Positions 39,492 to 47,988 of a stretch of DNA of 64,000 bases are shown piece by piece. The translations under genes were made by a program, and so were the position numbers. The notes under the pieces were generated by a model. It had not been told where the DNA came from. It ran no database searches and saw only the letters and a list, made by a program, of their open reading frames with translations. Position 1 is the first letter of the stretch. Each line of letters begins with the position of its first letter. The stretch comes from Arachidicoccus soli (lineage in GTDB: Bacteria; Bacteroidota; Bacteroidia; Chitinophagales; Chitinophagaceae), in contig NZ_CP032489.1 in assembly GCF_003600625.1 (NCBI RefSeq), positions 3,224,001 to 3,288,000 of the forward strand. Reading direction: 5' to 3'.

Positions 39492-41615
39492 TTAATTTAC
39501 ACTTACGCCATTTTCCACTTTGTCATCGGGGTTTACAAAAACCAACTTTCCTTCTGTATTTTCTGCCATCAAAATCATGCCATTGCTCTCTATACCGCGC
39601 ATTTTACGTGGCGCAAGGTTGGCAACGACTGTCACACGTTTCCCAACAATTTCTTCGGGAGAGAAATGTGCTGCAATACCTGAACAAATTGTTCGAACTT
39701 CCGTTCCCAAATCAATTTGCAATTTCAATAATTTATCCGCTTTAGGGATTTTTTCGGCCTCAATAATAGTACCAACGCGCAAATCTATTTTTGCAAAATC
39801 TTCAAACTGAATTTGCGTTTTTTCGACTACCAATTCGGCGGCTTCCTTCGAAGCTTTTGTGTTTGACGTCCCAGTTACCACCTCTTTTACACCATTTTTC
39901 AATTTCTCAATTTGTGCATTTATTTCCTCATCTTCAATTTTTCTAAATAACAACTCTGGAGCGCGCAAGGAATAACCAACACTTAATAATTTTATTCTGC
40001 CTCCATTTTGCCATTCCAACATCTTATCTACTACTTTCATCATTTTGCATAATTTCTGTGCAGTATTAGGCAAAAACGGATTGATAAAAATTGCTAGATT
40101 GGCAGTTAATTGCAGGCATAAATGAAGGCAATTATCGATGAGCCTTTGATTTTCCGGGTTTTCTTCTAATGTTTTTACCACAATCCAGGGCTCTTTTTCC
40201 TGCATATATTTATTGCCTTTGCGGGCAAGATCTATCACTTCGAATAAAGCATCCCTAAACTTATAGGTTTCGATATGCTTCTCAATAGAAATTTTCGCAT
40301 TCTCAATATCAGTAATTAATGCTTGGTCTTTAGTATCCAATAGAGCGGCATGTAATGGCGGTACTTTGCCTTTACAAAGTTTATGCATGAGCACAAAACT
40401 CCTGTTTACAAAGTTTCCAAAGATACTTACCAACTCGTTGTTGTTAGCATCTTGAAAACCCTTCCACATAAATTCGCTATCTTTATTTTCCGGTAAAATA
40501 GTAGTGAGATAAAAACGCAAGGCATCAACCAATTGGGGACCGCCATTTTCCTTTTTTACAAAATCATCAATATAATCCTGCATTTCCAATTTCCAGTTGC
40601 GACTAGTGCTCATTTTATCTCCTTCAAGATTCACAAATTCATTGGCAGGCACATTATCAGGTAAGATATCTCCATATAACTTCAACATTATCGGGAAAAT
40701 AATACAGTGAAAAACGATATTATCTTTCCCTATAAAATGAACCAATTTGGTATCTTTATCCTTCCACAAGAGATCGGCATCCATGCCATTATCTAAACAA
40801 TATTGTTTTGTTGCGCTAATGTAACCAATAGGCGCATCAAACCATACATACAATACTTTTCCATCTGCCCCTTCCACAGGAACTTTTACCCCCCAGTCAA
40901 GGTCGCGCGTTACGGCCCGCGGCTGCAAACCTCCATCTAACCAACTTTTACACTGACCGATTACATTTGTTTTCCAATCGCTTTTATGGGTTTCTAATAT
41001 CCATTCGCGCAGCCAATCTTCATGTTTATTTAATGGCAGGTACCAATGTTTTGTCAACTTTTTTATTGGCGGATTGCCACTTAAAGTGCTTACCGGATTT
41101 ATCAATAATTCAGGACTTAAACTAGTGCCGCATTTCTCACACTGATCACCAAAAGCCTCTTCAAATCCACAATTTGGGCAAGTGCCTTTTATAAAGCGAT
41201 CTGCCAAAAATGTTTGTGCCGCTTCATCAAAATACTGTTCTGTTTCTTTTATTTCCAGATCCCCATTATCATTCAATTTTTTGAAGAACGCTTGTGCCGT
41301 TTTATGATGAAGGGGTGCAGAAGTCCGATGATAGATATCAAAATCAATACTTAAATCTTCAAAATTTTGTTTAATAATTGGATGATATTTATCGATAATA
41401 GCCTGTGCGGTCGTTCCCTCCTTTTTTGCCTGAATTGGAATGGCAGTGCCATGCTCATCACTACCACAAACAAAAACAACTTCTCGTTTTTGTGCTTTTA
41501 AATAACGAACATAAATATCAGCAGGTAAATAAGCTCCTGCTAAATGACCAATATGTTTAAGTCCATTTGCGTATGGCAATGCGGCGGTAATTAAATATCT
41601 TTTCGATGAATTCAT
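39492..41615 (-). CDS. metG: Methionine--tRNA ligase
   Basis: MetRS charges initiator and elongator tRNA-Met. The 707-residue class I enzyme has PYANGLKHIGHLAGAYLPAD (HIGH), a zinc knuckle with two C-x-x-C pairs (CPNCGFEEAFGDQCEKCG), and the KMSKS-equivalent KMSTSRNW. The C-terminal 110 residues form an EMAPII/Trbp111-like tRNA-binding domain (FAKIDLRVGTIIEAEKIPKA). A full consensus promoter lies 21 bases upstream. Confidence 0.97.
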   Translation of the reverse strand: MNSSKRYLITAALPYANGLKHIGHLAGAYLPADIYVRYLKAQKREVVFVCGSDEHGTAIPIQAKKEGTTAQAIIDKYHPIIKQNFEDLSIDFDIYHRTSAPLHHKTAQAFFKKLNDNGDLEIKETEQYFDEAAQTFLADRFIKGTCPNCGFEEAFGDQCEKCGTSLSPELLINPVSTLSGNPPIKKLTKHWYLPLNKHEDWLREWILETHKSDWKTNVIGQCKSWLDGGLQPRAVTRDLDWGVKVPVEGADGKVLYVWFDAPIGYISATKQYCLDNGMDADLLWKDKDTKLVHFIGKDNIVFHCIIFPIMLKLYGDILPDNVPANEFVNLEGDKMSTSRNWKLEMQDYIDDFVKKENGGPQLVDALRFYLTTILPENKDSEFMWKGFQDANNNELVSIFGNFVNRSFVLMHKLCKGKVPPLHAALLDTKDQALITDIENAKISIEKHIETYKFRDALFEVIDLARKGNKYMQEKEPWIVVKTLEENPENQRLIDNCLHLCLQLTANLAIFINPFLPNTAQKLCKMMKVVDKMLEWQNGGRIKLLSVGYSLRAPELLFRKIEDEEINAQIEKLKNGVKEVVTGTSNTKASKEAAELVVEKTQIQFEDFAKIDLRVGTIIEAEKIPKADKLLKLQIDLGTEVRTICSGIAAHFSPEEIVGKRVTVVANLAPRKMRGIESNGMILMAENTEGKLVFVNPDDKVENGVSVN

Positions 41616-41635
41616 TTTCTATTTTCGTTGAGCTA

Positions 41636-41666
41636 CAAAAGTATTGCAAACTAATGCAATACCAAA
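41636..41666 (-). promoter_or_regulatory. metG promoter
   Basis: On the minus strand TTTG (41663-41666), a 19-base spacer and TACTTTTG (41636-41643) match the consensus exactly. The leader to the metG ATG would be about 14 bases. Confidence 0.75.
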
Positions 41667-41704
41667 ATGTGTTATTTATACAAGTGAAGAAGACGGATAT
41701 ATTG

Positions 41705-41800
41705 AAATATAGTGAACTACCCATTCACGCAAAGCGATGAGTGGGCTTCTCAACCCATACGCACAGCCTAATGGCTCACGTTAACGGTTGAAGGCTTTAT
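41705..41800 (-). ncRNA. Probable omega/reRNA region at the tnpB 3' end
   Basis: In IS605 elements the guide RNA scaffold covers the end of tnpB and the right-end hairpin, and the guide is the flanking DNA just beyond. Here that is the minus strand from about 41800 down to the hairpin at 41718-41743, with a guide starting near 41710. The region follows from the family; the boundaries are inferred. Confidence 0.4.
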
Positions 41801-42901
41801 CCGAAGCCCGAATGTTTTAATATTCAAAGCGGCATTTTCATCTCTTTCGTGATGAGTGCCGCATGATTGACAAGTCCAAGACCTGTCCTTCAAACTTAGT
41901 TCTTTGAAAATATGTCCGCAATGTGAACACAATTTGGACGATGGTTGAAACCTGCCGATGTACAGGATATTCTTTCCGTACCATTCGGCTTTGTATTCCA
42001 GCATCGTTTTGAATTTGTGCCATCCTACTTCACCAATAGCAAGGGCAAGTTTTTCGTTTTGCATCATGCCTTTGATGTTTAAATCTTCAAGGCAAATGCT
42101 GTTGTAAGAACGAATGATGTGCGTACTTGCTTTGTGTAAGTAGTCCTCACGTTGGTTTTTGATGTGCTCGTGAAGTTTAGCAACTACCAGTTTTTGTTTC
42201 AGGAAGTTTTTGCTTTGCTCCTTCGCACCCCTTTTAAATCTACGGCTCAACTTTCTTTGTTCTACCCGAAGCCTTCTAAGATTATTTCTTAGATGCTTTG
42301 GATTGTCAAAGGTTGTTCCGTCTGAAAGGGTAGCAAAAGTTTTCACGCCCATATCTATTCCAACGGTTGTTTTCTGCATTACAGGTTTTTTCTTCGGCAA
42401 CTGCTTTTGGTTCTCAACCAGTATGCTTACGAAGTATTTGCCTGTTGAAGTCCTGGAAACGGTTACTGTTTTAATCTCGCCTTTAAATTGGCGATGAAAA
42501 ATACAGGTTACATTTTTCAGCTTCGGGAGGAAGATGATACTGTTCTCAAAGTCTGTTTTCGCACCTTGCGGAAACTGTATGGATTGTTTGCGATGCTTTG
42601 ATTTAAACTTAGGGAAGCCGCCACCTTTAAAGAATTGGGTGTAGGCATTGTCTAAGTTTCTCAAACTCATTTGAAGCGTTTGTGAAGGGCACTCCTGCAA
42701 CCATGTTGCTTCGGTGTCTTTCAGTTCCTTCATCTGGTTCGCAAGGTCTATACAGGTTAAATGCTTACGTGCGGTAGTCCATGCTTGCATTTTTGTTTCC
42801 AGTCCAAGATTGAAAACAAAACGACAGCTACCAAAGAACTTAGCCAGTTGTTGCTTTTGTTCTTCGGTAGGCAGGAGGCAATATTTGTAGGCTTTGAGCA
42901 T
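41768..42901 (-). CDS. tnpB: TnpB, RNA-guided endonuclease of IS200/IS605
   Basis: TnpB cuts DNA next to a transposon-adjacent motif, guided by an RNA made from the element's right end. The 377-residue protein has an N-terminal helix-turn-helix (AYKYCLLPTEEQKQQLAKFF), the RuvC residues Asp183 (GIDMGVK), Glu272 (CLEDLNIKGM) and Asp354 (HERDENAA), and a zinc ribbon with Cys325, 328, 344 and 347. All catalytic residues are present, so it looks active. Its start lies 43 bases from the divergent tnpA start. Confidence 0.95.
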   Translation of the reverse strand: MLKAYKYCLLPTEEQKQQLAKFFGSCRFVFNLGLETKMQAWTTARKHLTCIDLANQMKELKDTEATWLQECPSQTLQMSLRNLDNAYTQFFKGGGFPKFKSKHRKQSIQFPQGAKTDFENSIIFLPKLKNVTCIFHRQFKGEIKTVTVSRTSTGKYFVSILVENQKQLPKKKPVMQKTTVGIDMGVKTFATLSDGTTFDNPKHLRNNLRRLRVEQRKLSRRFKRGAKEQSKNFLKQKLVVAKLHEHIKNQREDYLHKASTHIIRSYNSICLEDLNIKGMMQNEKLALAIGEVGWHKFKTMLEYKAEWYGKNILYIGRFQPSSKLCSHCGHIFKELSLKDRSWTCQSCGTHHERDENAALNIKTFGLRIKPSTVNVSH

Positions 42902-42944
42902 TGATGTAAAGATAGAAATTTTCTTACAAACCCACTACGCTATC

Positions 42945-43355
42945 ATGTCTCAAAAAACTAATTACATCTCCACCAATCGTTCAAAGCACTACTTAAAATG
43001 CCCTCTCATTTCTGTTTGCAAGTACCGTAAGGCAATGCTTGTCGGTCAGCTTAATGATGATGTTAAGCGTATCTTTCTCTCTATCGCTGAAAATTCAGAT
43101 TTTGAAATTGAAGTGATGGAGACAGATACAGACCATGTACATTTCCTTATTCGCTACATTCCTCGCCTGTCTATTGTGCAAATTGTTCGCAGGTTAAAGC
43201 AGGAAAGCACTCGTCAGTTGTGGTTGCTGCATGGCAAAATACTCCGTAAGCAATATTGGTATCAGAAATTACTTTGGTCGGATGGCTATTTCGTTTGTTC
43301 CATTGGTGAAGCATCACCTGAAACAGTCAGGCAATACATCCTTTCACAAGGTTAA
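42945..43355 (+). CDS. tnpA: TnpA, Y1 HUH transposase of IS200/IS605
   Basis: A 136-residue single-strand transposase. The HUH pair is His64 and His66 in TDHVHFLIRY, and the nucleophile Tyr131 lies in SPETVRQYILSQ. Length and the KYRKAMLVG block fit IS200/IS605. ATG 42945 is preferred; the frame extends to 42894, inside the tnpB start. It is intact, so the element may be able to move. Confidence 0.93.
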   Translation: MSQKTNYISTNRSKHYLKCPLISVCKYRKAMLVGQLNDDVKRIFLSIAENSDFEIEVMETDTDHVHFLIRYIPRLSIVQIVRRLKQESTRQLWLLHGKILRKQYWYQKLLWSDGYFVCSIGEASPETVRQYILSQG

Positions 43356-43672
43356 TCATTTTCAATCATTATGTAAGTGTAACGGAGTGTCGCTTACATC
43401 CCATCCACGTAAACGATGGACGGGTTTTACGCTCCATCATATAAAAAATCTCAGAATTCTTGAATATTCTCTAGATTCTGGAGTTTCCCCAAAATTTCCT
43501 CGATTATTTCTACACCTTAGTGTCGGCGGAGGTTTAGGGGGGATTAGAAGTGTAAGCATATTATTTTTCAAGCATTTGGTTTGTCTGCCAATTTTTGTGC
43601 TGAAAAAAGATTCCTCAAAAAAATGCATCCACTTTCGTATAATGCAGTATCAATAAACATTTAACTACGATT
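43356..43672. other. Gap between tnpA and the IS4-like transposase gene
   Basis: This 317-base stretch holds the IS605 left-end hairpin (43400-43424), about 30 bases of host sequence, one copy of the CTAGATT duplication, the left repeat of the IS4-like element and its leader. No other gene is seen. Confidence 0.7.
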
Positions 43673-44978
43673 ATGGATGCAAACTCTTCTGCTATCAGCC
43701 GTTTCAAGGCACAAGCTAATAAATTTTCGGGAATCTTGAGCAAGGGCTTAGGCAAAACTACCGGTAGGCTTATCAAAGAGCTTATTTACGGCATACAGGC
43801 TTGCAAAGACATTAAAATATCCAACATAGCCCGAAGCCTGCAAGAGGATATTAAACTGATAAAAACGGAGGATAGGCTGTGCCGGAATTTGGCAGCCGAA
43901 GATTTTAGTAATCATATCAACGAGCAAATCATCCGCCTTGGCGATGATAAAATTACTGATGAAATGGTAATAGCCATTGATCCCGGCGACATTACCAAAC
44001 CCTACGCCAAGGCTATGGAAAACCTTTGTGGGGTGTACGATGGCAGCGAAGGTGTAGGCGCACAGGGTTACCATTTGTGCCAAGTAACTGCCGCCAATTT
44101 GGAACACAATAAAATAGTACCGCTGTATTGCGAAGCTTATTCCAGCCTAGATAAAGATTATGTAAGCGGCACAAAGAAAATAACGGACACCATTGACAAA
44201 GTAATACAAAAGACAGGTACATCGGGTGTTTGGGCAATTGACAGAGGAGGCGATTGCAATGAAATCATACAACACTTTACAAGCAATGATTTAAACTTTG
44301 TAACTAGGCTAAAGCTGAACCGGTGGCTATTAACCAAAAACAAAAATGGCGGCATCGTAGCCGTGAAGGCAGATAGGTTAGAAACCCACGCCACACTGCC
44401 ATACAAGGCACAAATAAACAAAATTGAAGATGGTAAAGAAACGGTAATAAATATTACATTTGGTATTCAAAGATGTGCTTTGTTCGACACGCCCGGCCAG
44501 TGGTTCAATGTAGTCATCATCGAAGGTTTTGGGCAGCATCCTATGGTACTTTTGAGCAACCTGGAACCCCAAAATACAGAACCCAAAGAAGTGTATAAGA
44601 TAGTGGAAATATATCTTACAAGATGGAAATGCGATGAATGTTACCGCTACATCAAACAAAGCTATAATTTAGAGGACATAAGGGTTAGAAGTTACAACGG
44701 CATCCGAAACTTAGTTGCCATCATTAACGCTATTGCTTACTTTACAAGTATATATATGGGAATGAATTTAAAGCTAAAATTAATGGTGCAAAAAGTGTTT
44801 ATTTTATCAAAACGCTTCTTTGGGATACCTTCGTTTTTTAACTATGCAATGGCAGATGGAATCTTTGAATTGCTCAAAAAAACAAAAGCAGGTATCTTTA
44901 CCCATAACAAAAAGGACAATCCCCCACAAAGATACCTGCTGAGCTTATTCCCCGAATGAAATTTTGGGGAAACTCCAG
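43478..44978. mobile_element. Complete IS4-like insertion sequence with target duplication
   Basis: Two perfect 21-bp terminal inverted repeats (43478-43498 and 44958-44978, outer bases CTGGAGTTTCCCC) bound a 1501-bp element with one transposase gene. Both sides are flanked by CTAGATT (43471-43477 and 44979-44985), a 7-bp target duplication. Intact repeats, gene and duplication point to a recent insertion. Confidence 0.93.
43673..44959 (+). CDS. DDE transposase, IS4-like
   Basis: A 428-residue transposase with RNase H-fold acidic residues: the first Asp in VIAIDPGDITKP, the second in GVWAIDRGGDCNE, and the Glu in TRWKCDECYRYIKQSYNLED, a form of the IS4 Y-R-E-K region. The stop codon overlaps the right terminal repeat. 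The 7-bp target duplication would suit the ISPepr1-like group of IS4; the subgroup is uncertain. Confidence 0.9.
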   Translation: MDANSSAISRFKAQANKFSGILSKGLGKTTGRLIKELIYGIQACKDIKISNIARSLQEDIKLIKTEDRLCRNLAAEDFSNHINEQIIRLGDDKITDEMVIAIDPGDITKPYAKAMENLCGVYDGSEGVGAQGYHLCQVTAANLEHNKIVPLYCEAYSSLDKDYVSGTKKITDTIDKVIQKTGTSGVWAIDRGGDCNEIIQHFTSNDLNFVTRLKLNRWLLTKNKNGGIVAVKADRLETHATLPYKAQINKIEDGKETVINITFGIQRCALFDTPGQWFNVVIIEGFGQHPMVLLSNLEPQNTEPKEVYKIVEIYLTRWKCDECYRYIKQSYNLEDIRVRSYNGIRNLVAIINAIAYFTSIYMGMNLKLKLMVQKVFILSKRFFGIPSFFNYAMADGIFELLKKTKAGIFTHNKKDNPPQRYLLSLFPE

Positions 44979-45073
44979 CTAGATTAGGAAATTATTATTT
45001 CTGACAACTTATTCCTTTAATACAGAAATATTATGTTAGTTTTGCCTGGGAATTATCCAAAGATTAGAAAATA

Positions 45074-46387
45074 ATGGATTCTTTTCGCAATCTTTCGGCA
45101 CATTTTTTGGTTTGTTTGGAAGTAATTTTGATTTTAATCTTAAATGCGACTCTATTTAGTCTAAACAATCATATGAAATATCTCGACTTATATCATTATT
45201 CCACACTTATTTATGCGGCCATGTTCATTCTTGCAATGGGCATTACAGTATTTGCTATTCCCAGTATTATTTTTGTAGCAAAGAAAAAAAAGCTGTTAGA
45301 TAAGCCGGATCATCGGAAAAAACATTTAAATGTTACTCCTAACTTAGGTGGGATAGCTTTATTTTCTGCTTTTGTATTTGTCAATTGCATTTTTCATGTA
45401 GACTCTTATTTTGAGGGGTGGTGTTATATTTTAGCTGGTGCTTTCTTGCTTTTTGTAACAGGCTTAAAAGATGATTTAGTTTCTATAGACCCCTATAAAA
45501 AATTTATTGCACAAATAATTGCTGCTGTAATTGTAGTGTACTTAGCAGGCATTCGCCTTACTAATCTGGAAGGATTCTTAGGCATCCATCAATTACCTTA
45601 TCTAATCAGTTTCGCCATATCTGTGATAGGAATCACCTTTGTCACAAACGCATTTAATTTGATCGATGGGGTGGATGGTCTCGCAGGAGGGTTAAGCCTG
45701 CTACTGTTTGCATTTTTAGGATTCATGTTTGCGTGGAGCAATCATATTGGCTTTGCCATGATTTGCTTTACCATTGCAGGAGCAGTAATAGGATTCCTGA
45801 AATTCAATATTGCCCCCGCAAAAATATTTATGGGAGATACTGGTTCCCTAATAATTGGTTTTCTGGCATCTGTATTAAGTATCGCCTTTGTTACTAGAGT
45901 CGGCATAAAATCTAATACTGGTTTCTTAAGTCAGCTAAGTCCGGAAAGTGGAAATATTTCTATTGCACTTGCAGCTATTATTGTTCCGGTCTATGACACT
46001 TTCAGGGTCTTTACTACAAGAATTTTACGCGGCTATTCTCCATTTAGACCTGATAGAACCCATGTGCATCATGTGCTGCTCGATATAGGTCTTACTTCTA
46101 CTCAAGTTACAGCGACATTGTTTAGTGTTACTGCTATATTTATAGCACTGGCAATTGGGTTATGCTATTTGCAAGTGGGGGCTACTATTGCTATTTTCTC
46201 CATTATAGCCATAGCTAGTATACTTATGTATACAGCCATAAAAATTAGAAATAAGAAATTGGCGGAAAAAGAAAGAAAAAGCATACAAGAAAACGAAAGG
46301 AGGACATTACAGACACCAGATGAATATATCTCAAATGTTTTAAACAATGCACCTAACACGGTTTACGAAGACAAAGTTTTTTCCTAA
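45074..46387 (+). CDS. WecA/TagO-type undecaprenyl-phosphate sugar-1-phosphate transferase
   Basis: This membrane enzyme puts a sugar phosphate, usually GlcNAc-1-P, on undecaprenyl phosphate to start a surface polysaccharide. The 437-residue protein has about eleven helices. The MraY superfamily signatures are VTNAFNLIDGVDGLAGG and KIFMGDTGSLIIG, and RPDRTHVHHVL is the H-x-H-H motif of the WecA group. ATG 45074 lies 29 bases after a -7 element TAGTTTTG (45037-45044). A later ATG at 45173 would remove a first hydrophobic segment and match many relatives better. Confidence 0.88.
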   Translation: MDSFRNLSAHFLVCLEVILILILNATLFSLNNHMKYLDLYHYSTLIYAAMFILAMGITVFAIPSIIFVAKKKKLLDKPDHRKKHLNVTPNLGGIALFSAFVFVNCIFHVDSYFEGWCYILAGAFLLFVTGLKDDLVSIDPYKKFIAQIIAAVIVVYLAGIRLTNLEGFLGIHQLPYLISFAISVIGITFVTNAFNLIDGVDGLAGGLSLLLFAFLGFMFAWSNHIGFAMICFTIAGAVIGFLKFNIAPAKIFMGDTGSLIIGFLASVLSIAFVTRVGIKSNTGFLSQLSPESGNISIALAAIIVPVYDTFRVFTTRILRGYSPFRPDRTHVHHVLLDIGLTSTQVTATLFSVTAIFIALAIGLCYLQVGATIAIFSIIAIASILMYTAIKIRNKKLAEKERKSIQENERRTLQTPDEYISNVLNNAPNTVYEDKVFS

Positions 46388-46420
46388 AAGAGATTTTAAG
46401 TCATAATATTTTTTGGATAC

Positions 46421-46474
46421 AGACAATTTAAGTTTTGAATTTAAAATAATCTCAAATCTTAAATTGTCTTTTTT
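46421..46474 (+). terminator. Terminator after the WecA-like gene
   Basis: A 12-bp perfect stem (AGACAATTTAAG at 46421-46432 with its complement at 46458-46469) has a 25-base AT loop and is followed by a T-run. It runs directly into the glyS promoter box. Confidence 0.8.
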
Positions 46475-46481
46475 ATATTTG
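46474..46481 (+). promoter_or_regulatory. -7 element immediately before the glyS start codon
   Basis: TATATTTG matches TAnnTTTG and ends only four bases before the glyS ATG. If used, it would give a nearly or fully leaderless mRNA. No -33 box is clear. Confidence 0.4.
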
Positions 46482-46485
46482 CCTT

Positions 46486-47928
46486 ATGAGCACACAACAA
46501 GAGAACAATTTTCAAGCAATTATATCACATGCAAAAGAATATGGATTTGTATTCCCAAGCAGTGAAATTTACGACGGATTAAGCGCTGTATATGATTATG
46601 GCCCATATGGAAGTGAATTGAAAAAGAACATACGCGACTATTGGTGGAAGTCAATGACTCAATTGAGTGACAATATTGTAGGTATCGATGCAGCCATATT
46701 TATGCACCCTACAACCTGGAAGGCAAGTGGTCATGTTGATAGCTTTAGTGACCCTATGATCGATAATAAGGATAGTAAGAAGCGTTATCGTGTTGATCAC
46801 TTGTTTGAAGCACATGCCGATAAATTGACTGAAGCAGGCAGGCAGGCAGAAGCAGATGCTTTACTTAAAACAATGGATGAGTTATTGGCAAAAGAAGATT
46901 ATATTGGTCTTAAGCAATTATTAGACGACAATAAAATTGTTTGCAGCATCAGTAAAACAGCTAATTGGACCGACATTAGGCAATTTAATCTAATGTTTGA
47001 CACACAATTAGGCTCTGTTTCCGAAGAAGCTAATACAATTTATTTACGACCAGAAACGGCACAGGGTATTTTTGTAAATTTCCTCAATGTACAAAAGACA
47101 GCAAGGATGAAAGTCCCTTTTGGTATTGCACAAACCGGAAAGGCTTTTCGCAATGAAATTGTTGCAAGACAGTTTATTTTCCGTATGCGCGAATTCGAAC
47201 AAATGGAAATGCAGTTCTTCTGCCGGCCGGGAACAGAACTGGAATGGTATGAAAAATGGAAACAAACCCGCCTTGAATGGCATTTAAGTTTAGGCACTCC
47301 TAAAGAAAAATTACGTTTTCATGATCATGTAAAATTAGCTCACTACGCTAATGCCGCCGTTGATATCGAGTTTGATTTCCCTTTTGGATTTAAAGAACTT
47401 GAAGGTATTCATTCGCGCACTGATTTTGATTTAAAAAGGCATCAAGAATTTAGCGGAAAAAAAATATCTTATTTCGACACTGAAATCAATCAGCATTATA
47501 TTCCATTCGTAGTAGAAACGTCCATTGGCTTAGATAGAATGTTCTTAGCGATACTTTCTAACAGTTATGAAGAGGAAACACTTCAAAAAGAAGATGGGAC
47601 CAAGGATTCACGTATCGTATTGCATATCTCTCCTAAGATTTCTCCGGTTAAATTAGCGATATTCCCATTGACAAAAAAAGATGGATTACCCGATTTGGCA
47701 GCAGAGATTTTTAATGATTGCAGGAAAAATTTCAAATGTTTTTACGAGGAAAAGGATGCAATAGGTAAGCGTTATCGCAGACAAGATGCCATTGGTACGC
47801 CATTCTGTATTACTATTGATCATCAAAGTAAAGAAGATGGAACAGTCACTTTACGCCATCGCGATTCGATGCAACAAGAAAGAATCAACATTAAAGATTT
47901 AAAAAACATAATACAATCTTTTATTTAA
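46486..47928 (+). CDS. glyS: Glycine--tRNA ligase (class II, homodimeric)
   Basis: GlyRS charges tRNA-Gly. The 480-residue protein is the single-chain class II form. It has AKEYGFVFPSSEIYDGLSAV at the N-terminus, motif 2 in FRNEIVARQFIFRMREFEQ, motif 3 in TSIGLDRMFLAIL, and a C-terminal anticodon-binding domain (KLAIFPLTKKDGLPDLA). The TIYLRPETAQGIF block is a family hallmark. Start is the usual one. Confidence 0.97.
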   Translation: MSTQQENNFQAIISHAKEYGFVFPSSEIYDGLSAVYDYGPYGSELKKNIRDYWWKSMTQLSDNIVGIDAAIFMHPTTWKASGHVDSFSDPMIDNKDSKKRYRVDHLFEAHADKLTEAGRQAEADALLKTMDELLAKEDYIGLKQLLDDNKIVCSISKTANWTDIRQFNLMFDTQLGSVSEEANTIYLRPETAQGIFVNFLNVQKTARMKVPFGIAQTGKAFRNEIVARQFIFRMREFEQMEMQFFCRPGTELEWYEKWKQTRLEWHLSLGTPKEKLRFHDHVKLAHYANAAVDIEFDFPFGFKELEGIHSRTDFDLKRHQEFSGKKISYFDTEINQHYIPFVVETSIGLDRMFLAILSNSYEEETLQKEDGTKDSRIVLHISPKISPVKLAIFPLTKKDGLPDLAAEIFNDCRKNFKCFYEEKDAIGKRYRRQDAIGTPFCITIDHQSKEDGTVTLRHRDSMQQERINIKDLKNIIQSFI

Positions 47929-47954
47929 ATAGATTTCTCTATTTAAAAATCCAG

Positions 47955-47988
47955 AAAATGGTTTTTACATTTTTGTAGAAACCATTTT
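47955..47988. terminator. Hairpin overlapping the end of the desaturase-like gene
   Basis: A 14-bp stem with one G-T pair (AAAATGGTTT arm) encloses a six-base loop and has T-rich sequence. Its right arm lies inside the end of the convergent sterol-desaturase-like gene. It is well placed to end glyS. Confidence 0.6.

Larger units (their letters stand above)
41705..43450. mobile_element. IS200/IS605 family element (tnpA plus tnpB)
   Basis: Divergent tnpA (plus) and tnpB (minus) are flanked by similar imperfect palindromes in the same orientation. The TnpB-side copy (about 41718-41743) begins CCCATTCACG. The TnpA-side copy (about 43400-43424) begins CCCATCCACG. Each ends in GGG after a CGATG arm, and TT follows in both. 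These are the subterminal hairpins that TnpA recognises at the right and left ends. Exact ends were not determined. There are no inverted repeats and no target duplication, as expected for the family. Confidence 0.85.

Noticed and set aside
43231-43656. 141-codon frame overlapping tnpA and the IS4-like left end
   Set aside because: It is in another frame of tnpA, crosses the ends of two mobile elements and resembles no protein.
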